Assembly: GCF_002150765.1 (NCBI RefSeq)
Contig: NZ_MUYM01000077.1
Coordinates: 1 to 50,997, forward strand
DNA length: 50,997 nucleotides
Reading direction: 5' to 3'
Origin: Lentzea kentuckyensis
GTDB taxonomy: Bacteria > Actinomycetota > Actinomycetes > Mycobacteriales > Pseudonocardiaceae
In this document: piece after piece, positions 30,092 through 39,620 of the stretch
Numbering within the stretch: the first letter of the stretch is position 1
Layout: every line of letters starts with the position of its first letter
Notes under the pieces: generated by a model
Told to the model about the DNA's origin: nothing
The model's input: the letters and a program-made list of their open reading frames with translations, nothing else
Database searches by the model: none
Program-made: the position numbers and the translations under genes

Positions 30092-33091
30092 GTGGCCACA
30101 CGGCCTCCGGTCGGACTGCCGAAACTGTCCCGACGCAGCCGAATACTGCTCATCGTCGGTGTTGTGCTCCTGTTCGGTCTCATCACGGGATCGCGGCTGC
30201 TCGACACCTACGTGAACTGGCTGTGGTTCGGCGAGGTGAAATTCCGCGACGTCTACAGCACGGTGCTGCTCACCCGGCTGGGGCTGTTCGTGGCCGTCGG
30301 GGTCGTCGTCGGCGGCATCGTCGCGCTCAACCTCTACCTCGCCTACCGCGCCCGTCCGGTGTTCGTGCCGGTGTCCGGGCCCGACGACCCGGTGGCGCGC
30401 TACCGCACGGTCGTGATGCGGCGGATGCGGTTGTTCGCGATCGGCATCCCGGTGTTCGTCGGGTTGATCGCAGGCGCGTCGGCGCAGGCGGACTGGCAGC
30501 AGATCCAGCTCTTCCTCAACGCCGAGCCGTTCGGGGTGACCGACCCGCAGTTCGGGCACGACATCGGCTTCTACGCGTTCAAGCTGCCGTTCTACGAGTG
30601 GCTGCTGTCGTGGCTGTTCATCGTGACTGCGGTGTCGTTCATCGGCGCGGTGATCGCGCACTACCTCTTCGGCGGGATCCGGCTGGCCGGTCGCGGCGGT
30701 CAGCTCTCCGGGCCCGCGCGGCTGCACCTGGCGCTCGTCGCCGGCACGTTCGTGCTGCTGAAGGCCGTCGCGTACTTCTTCGACCGGTACGAGTTGTTGC
30801 TGCACGACAACGAGAAGTTCGTCGGCGCGAGCTACACCGACCTCAACGCGGTGCTGCCGGCCAAGCTGATCCTGCTGTGCATCGCGGTGTTCTGCGCGAT
30901 CGCGTTCTTCGCGGGCGCGTTCATGCGCAACGTCCAGCTGCCAGCCATCGCGACCGTCCTGCTGGTGCTGTCGAGCGTGCTCGTCGGCGCGGCGTGGCCC
31001 GCGGTGCTGGAGCAGTTCTCGGTCAAGCCGAACGCCATCCAGAAGGAAGCCCAGTCGATCGAACGCAACATCGCGGCGACACGGCAGTCGTTCGGGCTCA
31101 CCGAGGACAAGGTGCAGACAAAGCCCTACGAGGGCAAACAGAACATCACCAACGACCAGATCAAGACCAACGACGCGGCGACGCTGGGCAACATCCGCCT
31201 GCTCGACCCGGCGGTGCTCGGACGGACCTTCACGCAGTTCCAGCAGCTGCGGCCGTTCTACGGGTTCCCGAACAAGCTCGACGTCGACCGGTACACAGTG
31301 GACGGGAAGCTGCGCGACTACATCGTGGCGGTCCGCGAGCTGAAGCTCGACAGCCTGCCGCAGGGCCAGCGCGACTGGATCAACCAGCACCTCATCTACA
31401 CGCACGGCAACGGCTTCGTCTACGCCGAGGCGAACAAGGTCAACGCGGTGGCCGACCAGACCAACGGCGGGTACCCGGAGTTCAAGACCGGTGAGGTCGC
31501 GCCGGACGGCACGATCCGCAACGCCGAGAACGGCATCAAGGTCGACCAGCCGCGCACCTACTACGGCGAGCTGTTCGGCATGAACGACTACTCGATCGTC
31601 GGTGGCCGGCCGCAGGGTTCGGCGGCCGAGTACGACACGGACGCCAAGTCCTACACCTACACCGGCTCCGGCGGTGTGCCGATCGGCAGCCTGTTCAACA
31701 AGCTGGCGTTCGCGGCCTACTACGGCGAGCGGAACATCCTCTTCAACCAGTCCATCGCGGACGAGTCGAAGATCATGATCAAGCGCGCGCCGCGGGACCG
31801 CGTGCAGGCCGTCGCGCCGTGGCTCACCGTCGACAGCGACCCGTACCCGGCCGTCGTGAACGGCCGCATCACGTGGATCGTCGACGGCTACACCACGCTG
31901 GACAACTACCCGTACGCGCAGCGCACCCCGCTGGGTGACGCGACGAACGACTCGCTCACCGCGGACGGCGTGGTGATCTCGCAGGCCAACAAGTCCGTCA
32001 ACTACATCCGCAACTCGGTCAAGGCCACTGTGGACGCCTACGACGGCACGGTGAGCCTGTACGCGATGGACGAGAAGGACCCGGTCCTCAAGGCGTGGAT
32101 GGGCGTCTTCCCGAACACGGTGAAGCCGAACAGCGAGATCTCGAACGAGCTGCGCCAGCACTTCCGCTACCCCGAGGACCTGTTCAAGGTGCAGCGGCAG
32201 ATGCTGTCGAAGTACCACGTCTCGTCGCCGTCGGACTTCTACTCCGGTGTCGCCTACTGGGCGCCGGCCCAGGACCCGACGATCGACAACGTGACCTCGG
32301 CCGACGCCCAGCGCGACGCCGCGGCCAAGCGCAGGGACGCGCAGCCGCCGTTCTACGTGCTGGCCGGTGACCCGAGCGACGCCAGCAAGGTCCGGTTCCA
32401 GCTGACCAGCCCGCTGGTCCGGGAGAACCGGGAGTTCATGGCGGCGTACGTCACCGTGGGGTCCGACCCGGACAACTACGGGAAGATAAGCGTGCTGCAG
32501 CTGACGCAGGACGCCAAGGGCCCGCAGCAGATCCAGACGCAGTTCCTCACCTCGGACAACGTCAGTCGCGAGCTCAACCTGCTCGCACAGCAGAAGACGA
32601 CGGTCGTCTACGGCAACCTGCTGACGCTCCCGGTGGGCGGTGCGCTGCTCTACGTCGAACCCGTGTACATCGAGCGCGCGTCCAACAACACGTCCTATCC
32701 GCAGCTGTCCAAGGTGCTGGTCTGGTACGGCGACCGGGTCGGGTACGCGTCGACGTTGAGCGAGGCGTTGGAACAGGTGCTCAGCGGCACGGGTGCGGTC
32801 GTGCCGCCGCCGAGCACCAACCCGCCGAACAACGGGAACTCGACGACGCCGACCACGCCGCCGTCGAACAGCACGTTGAGTCCTGAGCTGCAGAAGGCGG
32901 TCAACGACATCGACTCGGCGTTGGCGGACATCAAGAAGGCGCAGCAGAGCGGTGACTTCGCCGCGCTCGGCCAGGCGTACCAGCGCCTGGAGGACGCGTC
33001 GACCCGGTTCAAGCAGTACAACACCGGGGCCGCCGCACCGCCGCAGAGGGGCCAGTCGTCGGTTGTGCCGAGCCCCACACCGTCAGGCTGA
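30092..33091 (+). CDS. UPF0182-family large membrane protein
   Basis: This 999-residue protein has about seven membrane helices in the first 320 residues (ILLIVGVVLLFGLITGSRLLDTYVNWLWFGEV at the start). A large extracytoplasmic domain follows with the conserved RLLDPAVLGRTFTQFQQLRPFYGF and ITWIVDGYTTLDNYPYAQ. The C-terminal tail is Pro/Thr/Asn-rich and ends in a short coiled helix (QKAVNDIDSALADIKKAQQSGDFAALGQAYQRLE). The role is unknown. The GTG at 30092 follows AGGAG (30080-30084); an upstream in-frame start at 30062 lacks homology. Confidence 0.92.
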   Translation: MATRPPVGLPKLSRRSRILLIVGVVLLFGLITGSRLLDTYVNWLWFGEVKFRDVYSTVLLTRLGLFVAVGVVVGGIVALNLYLAYRARPVFVPVSGPDDPVARYRTVVMRRMRLFAIGIPVFVGLIAGASAQADWQQIQLFLNAEPFGVTDPQFGHDIGFYAFKLPFYEWLLSWLFIVTAVSFIGAVIAHYLFGGIRLAGRGGQLSGPARLHLALVAGTFVLLKAVAYFFDRYELLLHDNEKFVGASYTDLNAVLPAKLILLCIAVFCAIAFFAGAFMRNVQLPAIATVLLVLSSVLVGAAWPAVLEQFSVKPNAIQKEAQSIERNIAATRQSFGLTEDKVQTKPYEGKQNITNDQIKTNDAATLGNIRLLDPAVLGRTFTQFQQLRPFYGFPNKLDVDRYTVDGKLRDYIVAVRELKLDSLPQGQRDWINQHLIYTHGNGFVYAEANKVNAVADQTNGGYPEFKTGEVAPDGTIRNAENGIKVDQPRTYYGELFGMNDYSIVGGRPQGSAAEYDTDAKSYTYTGSGGVPIGSLFNKLAFAAYYGERNILFNQSIADESKIMIKRAPRDRVQAVAPWLTVDSDPYPAVVNGRITWIVDGYTTLDNYPYAQRTPLGDATNDSLTADGVVISQANKSVNYIRNSVKATVDAYDGTVSLYAMDEKDPVLKAWMGVFPNTVKPNSEISNELRQHFRYPEDLFKVQRQMLSKYHVSSPSDFYSGVAYWAPAQDPTIDNVTSADAQRDAAAKRRDAQPPFYVLAGDPSDASKVRFQLTSPLVRENREFMAAYVTVGSDPDNYGKISVLQLTQDAKGPQQIQTQFLTSDNVSRELNLLAQQKTTVVYGNLLTLPVGGALLYVEPVYIERASNNTSYPQLSKVLVWYGDRVGYASTLSEALEQVLSGTGAVVPPPSTNPPNNGNSTTPTTPPSNSTLSPELQKAVNDIDSALADIKKAQQSGDFAALGQAYQRLEDASTRFKQYNTGAAAPPQRGQSSVVPSPTPSG

Positions 33092-33144
33092 CCTCTCGAT
33101 TTGCAATAAGCCGCTCCACCCGCGTAAGGTTCTATTCATACCGA

Positions 33145-33218
33145 CGCGGGGTGGAGCAGCTCGGTAGCTCGCTGGGCTCATAACCCAGAGGTCGCAGGTT
33201 CAAATCCTGTCCCCGCTA
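33145..33218 (+). tRNA. Initiator tRNA-Met (CAT), copy 1
   Basis: The 74-nt cloverleaf has acceptor CGCGGGG/CCCCGCT with an unpaired C1-U72, and anticodon loop CTCATAA flanked by three G-C pairs (CTGGG/CCCAG), both initiator hallmarks. The T-loop is TTCAAAT. CCA is not encoded (the sequence continues ACAAAG). Confidence 0.95.
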
Positions 33219-33230
33219 CAAAGTTGGAAG

Positions 33231-33265
33231 AGTCCTGTCTGCGGAGAACGCAGACAGGACTTTTT
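33231..33265 (+). terminator. Terminator of initiator tRNA copy 1
   Basis: AGTCCTGTCTGCG (33231-33243) pairs perfectly with 33249-33261 and is followed by a T run. Confidence 0.88.
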
Positions 33266-33271
33266 CGCATT

Positions 33272-33325
33272 GGTTTGGGGGCGGAGCCCCCAAACCCCAC
33301 CCTGGGGGCAAGCCCTCAGACCCCC
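33272..33325. repeat. GGGGGC/GCCCCC palindromic repeat element
   Basis: GGTTTGGGGGC-GGA-GCCCCCAAACC (33272-33296) is followed by CTGGGGGC-AA-GCCCTCAG (one mismatch) and ACCCCC. It has the same two-hairpin plan as 26825-26876 and lies between the two initiator tRNA genes. Confidence 0.72.
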
Positions 33326-33462
33326 GTAGGTTGACCAGCAGGTGCGGTACCTGACGAACGCCGCGTGTGACCTGCGGAAACCGCGTTAGTGGGGGGTGGT
33401 GAAAAAGGGGTTTCGGGAGGGTGTAGAGTTCTCCTTACAACAGCAAGACAAGCTAGAAGCGG

Positions 33463-33536
33463 CGCGGGGTGGAGCAGCTCGGTAGCTCGCTGGGCTCATA
33501 ACCCAGAGGTCGCAGGTTCAAATCCTGTCCCCGCTA
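33463..33536 (+). tRNA. Initiator tRNA-Met (CAT), copy 2
   Basis: It is identical to the copy at 33145 over all 74 nt, starting 318 nt later. The flanks differ, so only the tRNA itself is duplicated. CCA is not encoded (the sequence continues CTAGAC). Confidence 0.95.
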
Positions 33537-33540
33537 CTAG

Positions 33541-33578
33541 ACAAGAAGGCCGGAGCCAACAGGCTCCGGCCTTCTTGT
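33541..33578 (+). terminator. Terminator of initiator tRNA copy 2
   Basis: ACAAGAAGGCCGGAGCC (33541-33557) pairs perfectly over 17 bp with 33562-33578 around AACA. It can also serve the convergent gene at 33601. Confidence 0.88.
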
Positions 33579-33600
33579 TATTCGCGATCAACGCGAACTT

Positions 33601-33804
33601 TCAGGTCATGTTCTCCGCCCAGTACTGGGCGCACAGCATGCTGGAGCAGATCCGGCCCTCGCCGTTGACCGTGCGGTGCTTGCGGATCTGTTTGCCGCAG
33701 ACCATGCACTCGTCCTTGCCTGCCTGCTCAGGGATGCCGCCGGTCATCCACGCCACCGTGTGCGCCGCCACCTTCTTGTGGTCCAGCCACTTGATGTTCT
33801 TCAT
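33601..33804 (-). CDS. Small cysteine-rich, probably zinc-binding protein
   Basis: The 67-residue product has ECMVCGKQIRKHRTV followed by GRICSSMLCAQYW, four cysteines in C-x2-C...C-x4-C spacing, so a treble-clef-like zinc site is likely. The N-terminus (KNIKWLDHKKVAAHTVAWMTGG) is short and basic. GGAGG lies about 9 nt before the ATG at 33804, supporting translation. I do not recognise the family. Confidence 0.65.
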   Translation of the reverse strand: MKNIKWLDHKKVAAHTVAWMTGGIPEQAGKDECMVCGKQIRKHRTVNGEGRICSSMLCAQYWAENMT

Positions 33805-34190
33805 CGTCCCCGACCTCCGTGTCTCGCTCCGCCTGCCTGGCAATGATCATTTTCCCGGTTGTGCGGGCGTAGGAAAGAGATGTGCGCGGACATCACCAGG
33901 TCGTGCGACGAGGGCTCACGTCCGTCCATTCGGGTGGCTCCGGCCGGTGAGAGTCGTACCGCCGATCGAGTGAGATCGGGTGACTTTCGTTTCTGCGAAA
34001 GGGTTTTTCCATCCGGGATGGACACAGACGGTCAAGCGGCCAAACGCGTGAGGCTGAGAAACTGCCGCTTACTCAGCGAGACTTTTCGTTGCTCCGCATG
34101 GCCCATCAGACTAGCCCGGTGATCAGCCACTGTGGACAGAACGGCTGACCATTGTGGACAGCTTCCCCCAGACGTGGGAACGTTGTCGTT
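33805..34190. other. Intergenic region with terminator-like hairpin and CACTGTGGAC repeats
   Basis: I see no convincing gene in these 386 nt. CTTTCG-N6-CGAAAG followed by GGTTTTT (33984-34007) looks like an intrinsic terminator, so a small RNA could end here. CACTGTGGACAG (34128-34139) and CATTGTGGACAG (34150-34161) form a direct repeat just before the PadR gene and could be its operator. Confidence 0.4.
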
Positions 34191-34691
34191 GTGTCAGACC
34201 TGAATGCGACCGCAGCCGCCCTGCTCGGGCTGCTGCACGACGGACCCAAGACCGGTGGCCAGTTGGTTGCGGAGGCAGGAGACCGCTTCGGCGCGTTCTT
34301 CAGCGTCACCCGCAGCCAGGTGTACCGCGAGCTGCCCGCGCTGGCTGACCAAGGCCTGCTGCGCCTCGGCAAGCAAGGACCGCGGTCGAGCCAGCAGTAC
34401 GTGCTCACCGCGGCGGGCAAGAAGGCCTTCAAGAACTGGCTGCTGTCCGAGCCTGGCCCGGACCATCTCCGCAGCCCGCTCATCCTGCGCCTGGTGCACG
34501 CCGGCTCGCTGACCGCGAAGCAGCGCGAGTCCCTGATCACGACCGCGCGTTCGGCGTACGGTCAGGAGCAGGAGAGCGCGAAGAGCGCGGCCAAGACGGC
34601 GGAGGACCCCTACGCCAAGGCGGTGGCCGAGTTCGGCCTCGCTCATGCGAAGGCGGTTCTCAAGCTGCTCGACGCCATCCCGACCGCGTAA
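34191..34691 (+). CDS. PadR-family transcriptional regulator
   Basis: This 166-residue protein has the PadR winged helix at the N-terminus (NATAAALLGLLHDGPKTGGQLVAEAGDRFGAFFSVTRSQVYRELPALADQGLLRL, then the wing GPRSSQQYVLTAAGKKAFKNWL) and a C-terminal helical dimerisation region. PadR proteins usually repress detoxification or stress genes. No transporter or enzyme target is adjacent; prfB follows after a terminator. The start is GTG at 34191. The direct repeats just upstream may be its binding site. Confidence 0.87.
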   Translation: MSDLNATAAALLGLLHDGPKTGGQLVAEAGDRFGAFFSVTRSQVYRELPALADQGLLRLGKQGPRSSQQYVLTAAGKKAFKNWLLSEPGPDHLRSPLILRLVHAGSLTAKQRESLITTARSAYGQEQESAKSAAKTAEDPYAKAVAEFGLAHAKAVLKLLDAIPTA

Positions 34692-34701
34692 AGGGACTGC
34701 C

Positions 34702-34736
34702 AGCAAGCACCGGTCGCGAACTGCGACCGGTGCTGG
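34702..34736 (+). terminator. Terminator of the PadR gene
   Basis: GCACCGGTCGC (34707-34717) pairs perfectly with GCGACCGGTGC (34723-34733), with CAGCA/TGCTGG extending the arms. It lies between the PadR gene and prfB. Confidence 0.75.
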
Positions 34737-34750
34737 CGTAATCTTTTTGC

Positions 34751-35851
<1,101 letters not shown>

Positions 35852-35871
35852 TCCGCGGCTGATCTGAGGTG

Positions 35872-35912
35872 AAGAGCACGTTCCGTCCGAACGAGGGCGG
35901 GACGTGCTCTTT
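35872..35912 (+). terminator. Terminator after prfB
   Basis: AAGAGCACGT (35872-35881) pairs with ACGTGCTCTT (35903-35912); imperfect CC/GG pairs extend the stem inward. It separates prfB from ftsE. Confidence 0.65.
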
Positions 35913-36028
35913 TCGTGAACGGGATGTGCCTGGTCGGACACGGCGTGTCGAGGTCCGGACCGCCCTTCCGGGGCCGGAAGTTAACCGGAACGGGGGCTTT
36001 ACCCCGGCCATGAGTAGACTCGCGCCTC

Positions 36029-36718
36029 GTGATTCGTCTCGAACACGTTTCCAAGGTCTACAAGACCTCCACGCGTCCTGCGCTCGACGACGTGTCCGTC
36101 GAGATGGAGAAGGGCGAGTTCGTCTTCCTGATCGGGCCCTCGGGGTCCGGCAAGTCGACGTTCCTGCGCCTGCTGCTGCGCGAAGAGGTGCCGACCAGGG
36201 GACGCGTCTACGTCTCCAACTTCGACGTCGCCAAGATGTCGCGGCGCAGGGTCCCCCGTCTGCGTCAGTCCATCGGCTGCGTGTTCCAGGACTTCCGTCT
36301 TCTGCCCACGAAGACGGTGGCGGAGAACGTCGCCTTCGCGCTCGAGGTCATCGGCAAGCCCCGCAACACCATCGTCAAGGTGGTGCCGGAGGTGCTGCAG
36401 CTGGTCGGCCTCGACGGCAAGGAGGACCGGTTCCCGACGGAGCTGTCCGGTGGTGAGCAGCAGCGCGTCGCGATCGCCCGTGCGTTCGTGAACCGGCCGC
36501 TGGTGCTGATCGCCGACGAGCCGACCGGAAACCTGGACCCCGACACGAGCCAGGACATCATGTTGCTGCTGGAGCGGATCAACCGCACCGGCACGACCGT
36601 CATCATGGCCACCCACGACCACGGCATCGTCGACTCGATGCGCCGTCGCGTCGTCGAGTTGGCGTACGGCAAGGTCGTCCGTGATGACGCACGCGGCGTT
36701 TACGGCGTTGGCCGTTAA
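36029..36718 (+). CDS. ftsE: Cell division ATP-binding protein FtsE
   Basis: This 229-residue ABC ATPase has Walker A GPSGSGKST (36-44), the Q-loop in CVFQDFRLLPTKTV, the signature LSGGEQQRVAIARA (139-152), Walker B LIADEPTGNLD and the switch histidine in MATHDHGIV. With FtsX it forms a membrane complex that couples the division ring to peptidoglycan hydrolases (RipC in mycobacteria). The start is GTG. ftsX follows 39 nt later. Confidence 0.97.
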   Translation: MIRLEHVSKVYKTSTRPALDDVSVEMEKGEFVFLIGPSGSGKSTFLRLLLREEVPTRGRVYVSNFDVAKMSRRRVPRLRQSIGCVFQDFRLLPTKTVAENVAFALEVIGKPRNTIVKVVPEVLQLVGLDGKEDRFPTELSGGEQQRVAIARAFVNRPLVLIADEPTGNLDPDTSQDIMLLLERINRTGTTVIMATHDHGIVDSMRRRVVELAYGKVVRDDARGVYGVGR

Positions 36719-36757
36719 GCGTCCCTAGTCCCCGAACCCCAAGGAACCCCGCCCCCG

Positions 36758-37660
36758 ATGCGTACCAGCTTCGTGTTCAGCGAGGTCGTCACCGGACTTC
36801 GCCGGAACGTCACGATGACGATCGCGATGATCCTCACGACCGCCATCTCGCTCGGGCTGCTCGGCGGTGGCCTGCTCGTCGTCCGCATGGTCGACAAGAT
36901 GCAGGCCAACTACGCGGGCAAGCTCGAGGTCTCCGTGCTGCTGACGAACGACGTCAGCGCCAACGACAAGGACTGCACCCAGCAGCCCTGTGCCGGTTTG
37001 CGTTCCCAGCTCGAGCAGACCTCCGGCGTCGAGACAGTGGTGTTCCAGAACCGCGACGAGGGCTTCGAGCGCTTCAAGAAGATCTTCGAAGCGCAGCCAG
37101 AGCTGCTCAAGCTCGCGCGGCCGGAGGCCATTCCGGCGACCTTCCGCGTCAAGCTGGAGGACCCGGACCGCACCGACGTCATCAAGCAGGCCTTCGAGGG
37201 CAAGCCGGGCGTCAAGGGAGTCGACGACCAGGGCAAGTTCCTGGAGCGGTTCTTCGAGGGCCTCAACGGTCTGCGCGACGTCGCCCTGATCCTCGCGCTC
37301 ATCCAGGCGTTCGCCGCGTTGCTGCTGATCTCGAACACCATCCAGGTGTCGGCGTTCACCCGCCGCGTCGAGGTCGGCATCATGCGACTGGTCGGCGCGA
37401 CCCGGTGGTACACGCAGCTGCCGTTCCTCATCGAGGCGGTCGTCGCGGGCATCATCGGCTCGGTCACCGCGGTCGCCGGCCTGGTGCTGTTCAAGGCGTT
37501 CTTCCTCGACCGGATCACCAGGAACCTCACCGAGTCGGGCATCATCCCGCCGATCGGGTACCTGGACATCCTCATAGTCTCGCCGTGGCTGTTCCTCGTC
37601 GCGATCGTCATCTCGGCCACGACGGGCTACGTGACACTCCGTCTCTACGTGCGGCTTTAA
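36758..37660 (+). CDS. ftsX: Cell division permease-like protein FtsX
   Basis: The 300-residue protein has the FtsX layout: one N-terminal helix (TMTIAMILTTAISLGLLGGGLLVV), an extracellular domain to about residue 170 with a cysteine pair (CTQQPC), and three C-terminal helices. RRVEVGIMRLVGATRWYTQLPF is the conserved coupling-helix motif. It is the membrane partner of FtsE and relays its ATPase cycle to cell-wall hydrolases outside. Confidence 0.96.
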   Translation: MRTSFVFSEVVTGLRRNVTMTIAMILTTAISLGLLGGGLLVVRMVDKMQANYAGKLEVSVLLTNDVSANDKDCTQQPCAGLRSQLEQTSGVETVVFQNRDEGFERFKKIFEAQPELLKLARPEAIPATFRVKLEDPDRTDVIKQAFEGKPGVKGVDDQGKFLERFFEGLNGLRDVALILALIQAFAALLLISNTIQVSAFTRRVEVGIMRLVGATRWYTQLPFLIEAVVAGIIGSVTAVAGLVLFKAFFLDRITRNLTESGIIPPIGYLDILIVSPWLFLVAIVISATTGYVTLRLYVRL

Positions 37661-37690
37661 CGATTGGCGTGACCACGTAAAGTTGTCGCC

Positions 37691-38167
37691 ATGGTCAAGG
37701 AACGCGGGCAGAAGGTCATCGCGTCGAACCGCAAGGCTCGGCACGACTGGGCCATTCTCGACACCTACGAGGCGGGCATTCAGCTCGTCGGCACCGAGGT
37801 GAAGAGCCTGCGCATGGGACGGGCGTCCCTCGTGGACGCCTTCGCCCAGGTCGACGACGGCGAGATCTGGTTGCACGCGCTGCACATCCCGGAGTACGTC
37901 GCGGGGACGTGGACGAATCACGAGGTCCGGCGCAAGCGCAAGCTCCTGCTGCACAAGTCGGAGATCGAGCGGCTGATCGGCAAGACCAAGGAGTCCGGTC
38001 TGTCGCTCGTCCCGCTGCAGATGTACTTCAAGGACGGCTACGTCAAGGTCGAGATCGCCCTCGCGAAGGGCAAGAAGGCCTACGACAAGCGCCAGGACAT
38101 CGCGAAGCGCGACGCCAACCGTGAGATCGCCAAGGCGCACGGACGGGCGTTGAAGGGCCGTTACTGA
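37691..38167 (+). CDS. smpB: SsrA-binding protein SmpB
   Basis: This 158-residue protein has the SmpB beta barrel (IASNRKARHDWAILDTYEAGIQLVGTEVKSLRMGRASLVDAFAQV, then LHIPEYVAG) and the basic C-terminal tail KRQDIAKRDANREIAKAHGRALKGRY that enters the mRNA channel. It binds tmRNA in trans-translation rescue of stalled ribosomes. The tmRNA gene lies about 2.8 kb downstream with three genes between. The next gene overlaps its stop by 1 nt. Confidence 0.97.
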   Translation: MVKERGQKVIASNRKARHDWAILDTYEAGIQLVGTEVKSLRMGRASLVDAFAQVDDGEIWLHALHIPEYVAGTWTNHEVRRKRKLLLHKSEIERLIGKTKESGLSLVPLQMYFKDGYVKVEIALAKGKKAYDKRQDIAKRDANREIAKAHGRALKGRY

Positions 38168-38994
38168 TGGCGTTGGTGGACATCCACGTCCACTTCATGC
38201 CGCAGAACGTCCTCGACAAGGTCTGGGCGTACTTCGACCGCGTGCGCGCGTCCGGTGTCGACTGGTTCATCCAGTACCGGACTGACGAGAACGCCCGGCT
38301 CACCGCACTGCGGGAGCTGGGCGTTTCGGCGTTCGCACCGTTGCTCTACCCGCACAAGCCCGGCATGGCCGAGTGGCTGAACGAGTGGGTGGCCGACTTC
38401 GCGGCACGGGTGCCGGAGGCGGTGCCCACGGGCACGTTCCACGCGGAGCCCGGCGCCGAGGCGTACGTGCGCAAGGCGTTGGAGGCCGGTGCGCGGTGCT
38501 TCAAGTCGCACGTCCAGGTCGGTGGCTACGACCCGCGGGACGAACTGCTGGACGGTGTCTGGGGCCAGCTCGCCGAAGCCGGGGTGCCGGTGGTGACACA
38601 CGTCGCCGAAGGGCCGGTGCCCGGGAACTTCACCGGGCTCGGCATCTTCGAGGAGGTGCTTCGGCGCCATCCACGGCTGACGGCGGTCATCGCGCACGCC
38701 GGCATGCCGGACTACTCGGGTGCGCTGGATCTCGTCGAGCGCTATCCGAACGTGCACATCGACACCACGATGGTGGGCGTTCCGTTCAGCGAGGGGATGT
38801 GGCCGCTGCCGGACGGCTGGACCCGGCGGATCGCCGGGCTGGCGGACCGGGTCGTGCTGGGCACCGACTTCCCGAACATCCCGTACCCGTACGAGGTGCA
38901 GCTCGACGCCATCCGGTCGTGGGGCCTGGACGCCGCCGCCGAGCAGGCGATCCTGCACGACAACGGCGCCCGTCTGCTTCAGCTGTCCAGGTAG
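38167..38994 (+). CDS. Amidohydrolase-family (TIM-barrel) hydrolase
   Basis: This 275-residue protein of the amidohydrolase_2 group has the N-terminal metal site DIHVHF, a middle histidine in VVTHVAEG, IAHAGMPDY and a late aspartate in VVLGTDFPNIPYPY. These match the metal ligands and catalytic Asp of the ACMSD/uracil-5-carboxylate decarboxylase-like branch. The substrate is unknown. It overlaps smpB by 1 nt (TGATG) and the response regulator's 3' end by 16 nt. Confidence 0.87.
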   Translation: MALVDIHVHFMPQNVLDKVWAYFDRVRASGVDWFIQYRTDENARLTALRELGVSAFAPLLYPHKPGMAEWLNEWVADFAARVPEAVPTGTFHAEPGAEAYVRKALEAGARCFKSHVQVGGYDPRDELLDGVWGQLAEAGVPVVTHVAEGPVPGNFTGLGIFEEVLRRHPRLTAVIAHAGMPDYSGALDLVERYPNVHIDTTMVGVPFSEGMWPLPDGWTRRIAGLADRVVLGTDFPNIPYPYEVQLDAIRSWGLDAAAEQAILHDNGARLLQLSR

Positions 38995-39620
38995 GCGAGG
39001 ACAGCGCGCACCCGGCGGTGCTCCGAGTTCGACGGTTCGAGGCCGAGCTTGGCGAAGATGTTGCCGACGTGCTTCTCCACCGCGCCGTCGGACACCACGA
39101 GCGAGCCGGCGATGGCCGTGTTGGACAGTCCTTGTGCCATCAGCCCGAGCACCTCGCGTTCGCGGGGCGTCAACGAGTCGACTGGGCTCTTCTTGCTGCG
39201 CACCATGAGCTGCGTGATCACCTCGTGGTCGATGCTCGTGCCGCCGTCGGCGACCCTTCGCACCGCGTCGACGAACTCCTTGACGTCGGCTACCCGTTCC
39301 TTGAGCAGATAGCCGACTCCGCTCGCACCGCTCGCGAGGAGCTCCACGGCGTAGCGCTCCTCGACGTACTGCGACAGCACCAGCACCGGCAGCCCCGGGT
39401 AGCGGCGGCGGCACTCGATGGCGGCCCGCAGGCCCTCGTCGGTGAACGTCGGCGGCATCCGCACGTCCACCACGCACAGGTCCGGCTTGTGCTCGGTCAC
39501 GGCGTCCAGCAACCCGTCGCCGTTCTCCACTGCCGCAACGGTTTCGATGCCCTCGTCGGCGAGCAACCGCTGCACGCCCTCTCTCAGCAGCACCGAGTCC
39601 TCGGCGATCACCACACGCAC
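38979..39620 (-). CDS. NarL/LuxR-family response regulator
   Basis: This 213-residue protein has a receiver domain (VVIAEDSVLLREGVQRLLADEG, phospho-acceptor Asp52 in CVVDVRMPP, conserved Lys in GYLLKERV) and a LuxR helix-turn-helix (LTPREREVLGLMAQGLSNTAIAGSLVVSDGAVEKHVGNIFAKLGL). The GTG at 39620 overlaps the 3' end of the kinase gene by 13 nt, so it is the cognate partner of that kinase. Confidence 0.93.
   Translation of the reverse strand: MRVVIAEDSVLLREGVQRLLADEGIETVAAVENGDGLLDAVTEHKPDLCVVDVRMPPTFTDEGLRAAIECRRRYPGLPVLVLSQYVEERYAVELLASGASGVGYLLKERVADVKEFVDAVRRVADGGTSIDHEVITQLMVRSKKSPVDSLTPREREVLGLMAQGLSNTAIAGSLVVSDGAVEKHVGNIFAKLGLEPSNSEHRRVRAVLAYLDS

Noticed and set aside
30014..32218. 734-codon open frame on the minus strand
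   Set aside because: It is antisense to the UPF0182 gene; its His/Asp/Arg/Val-rich translation is typical of GC-driven shadow frames and has no domain.
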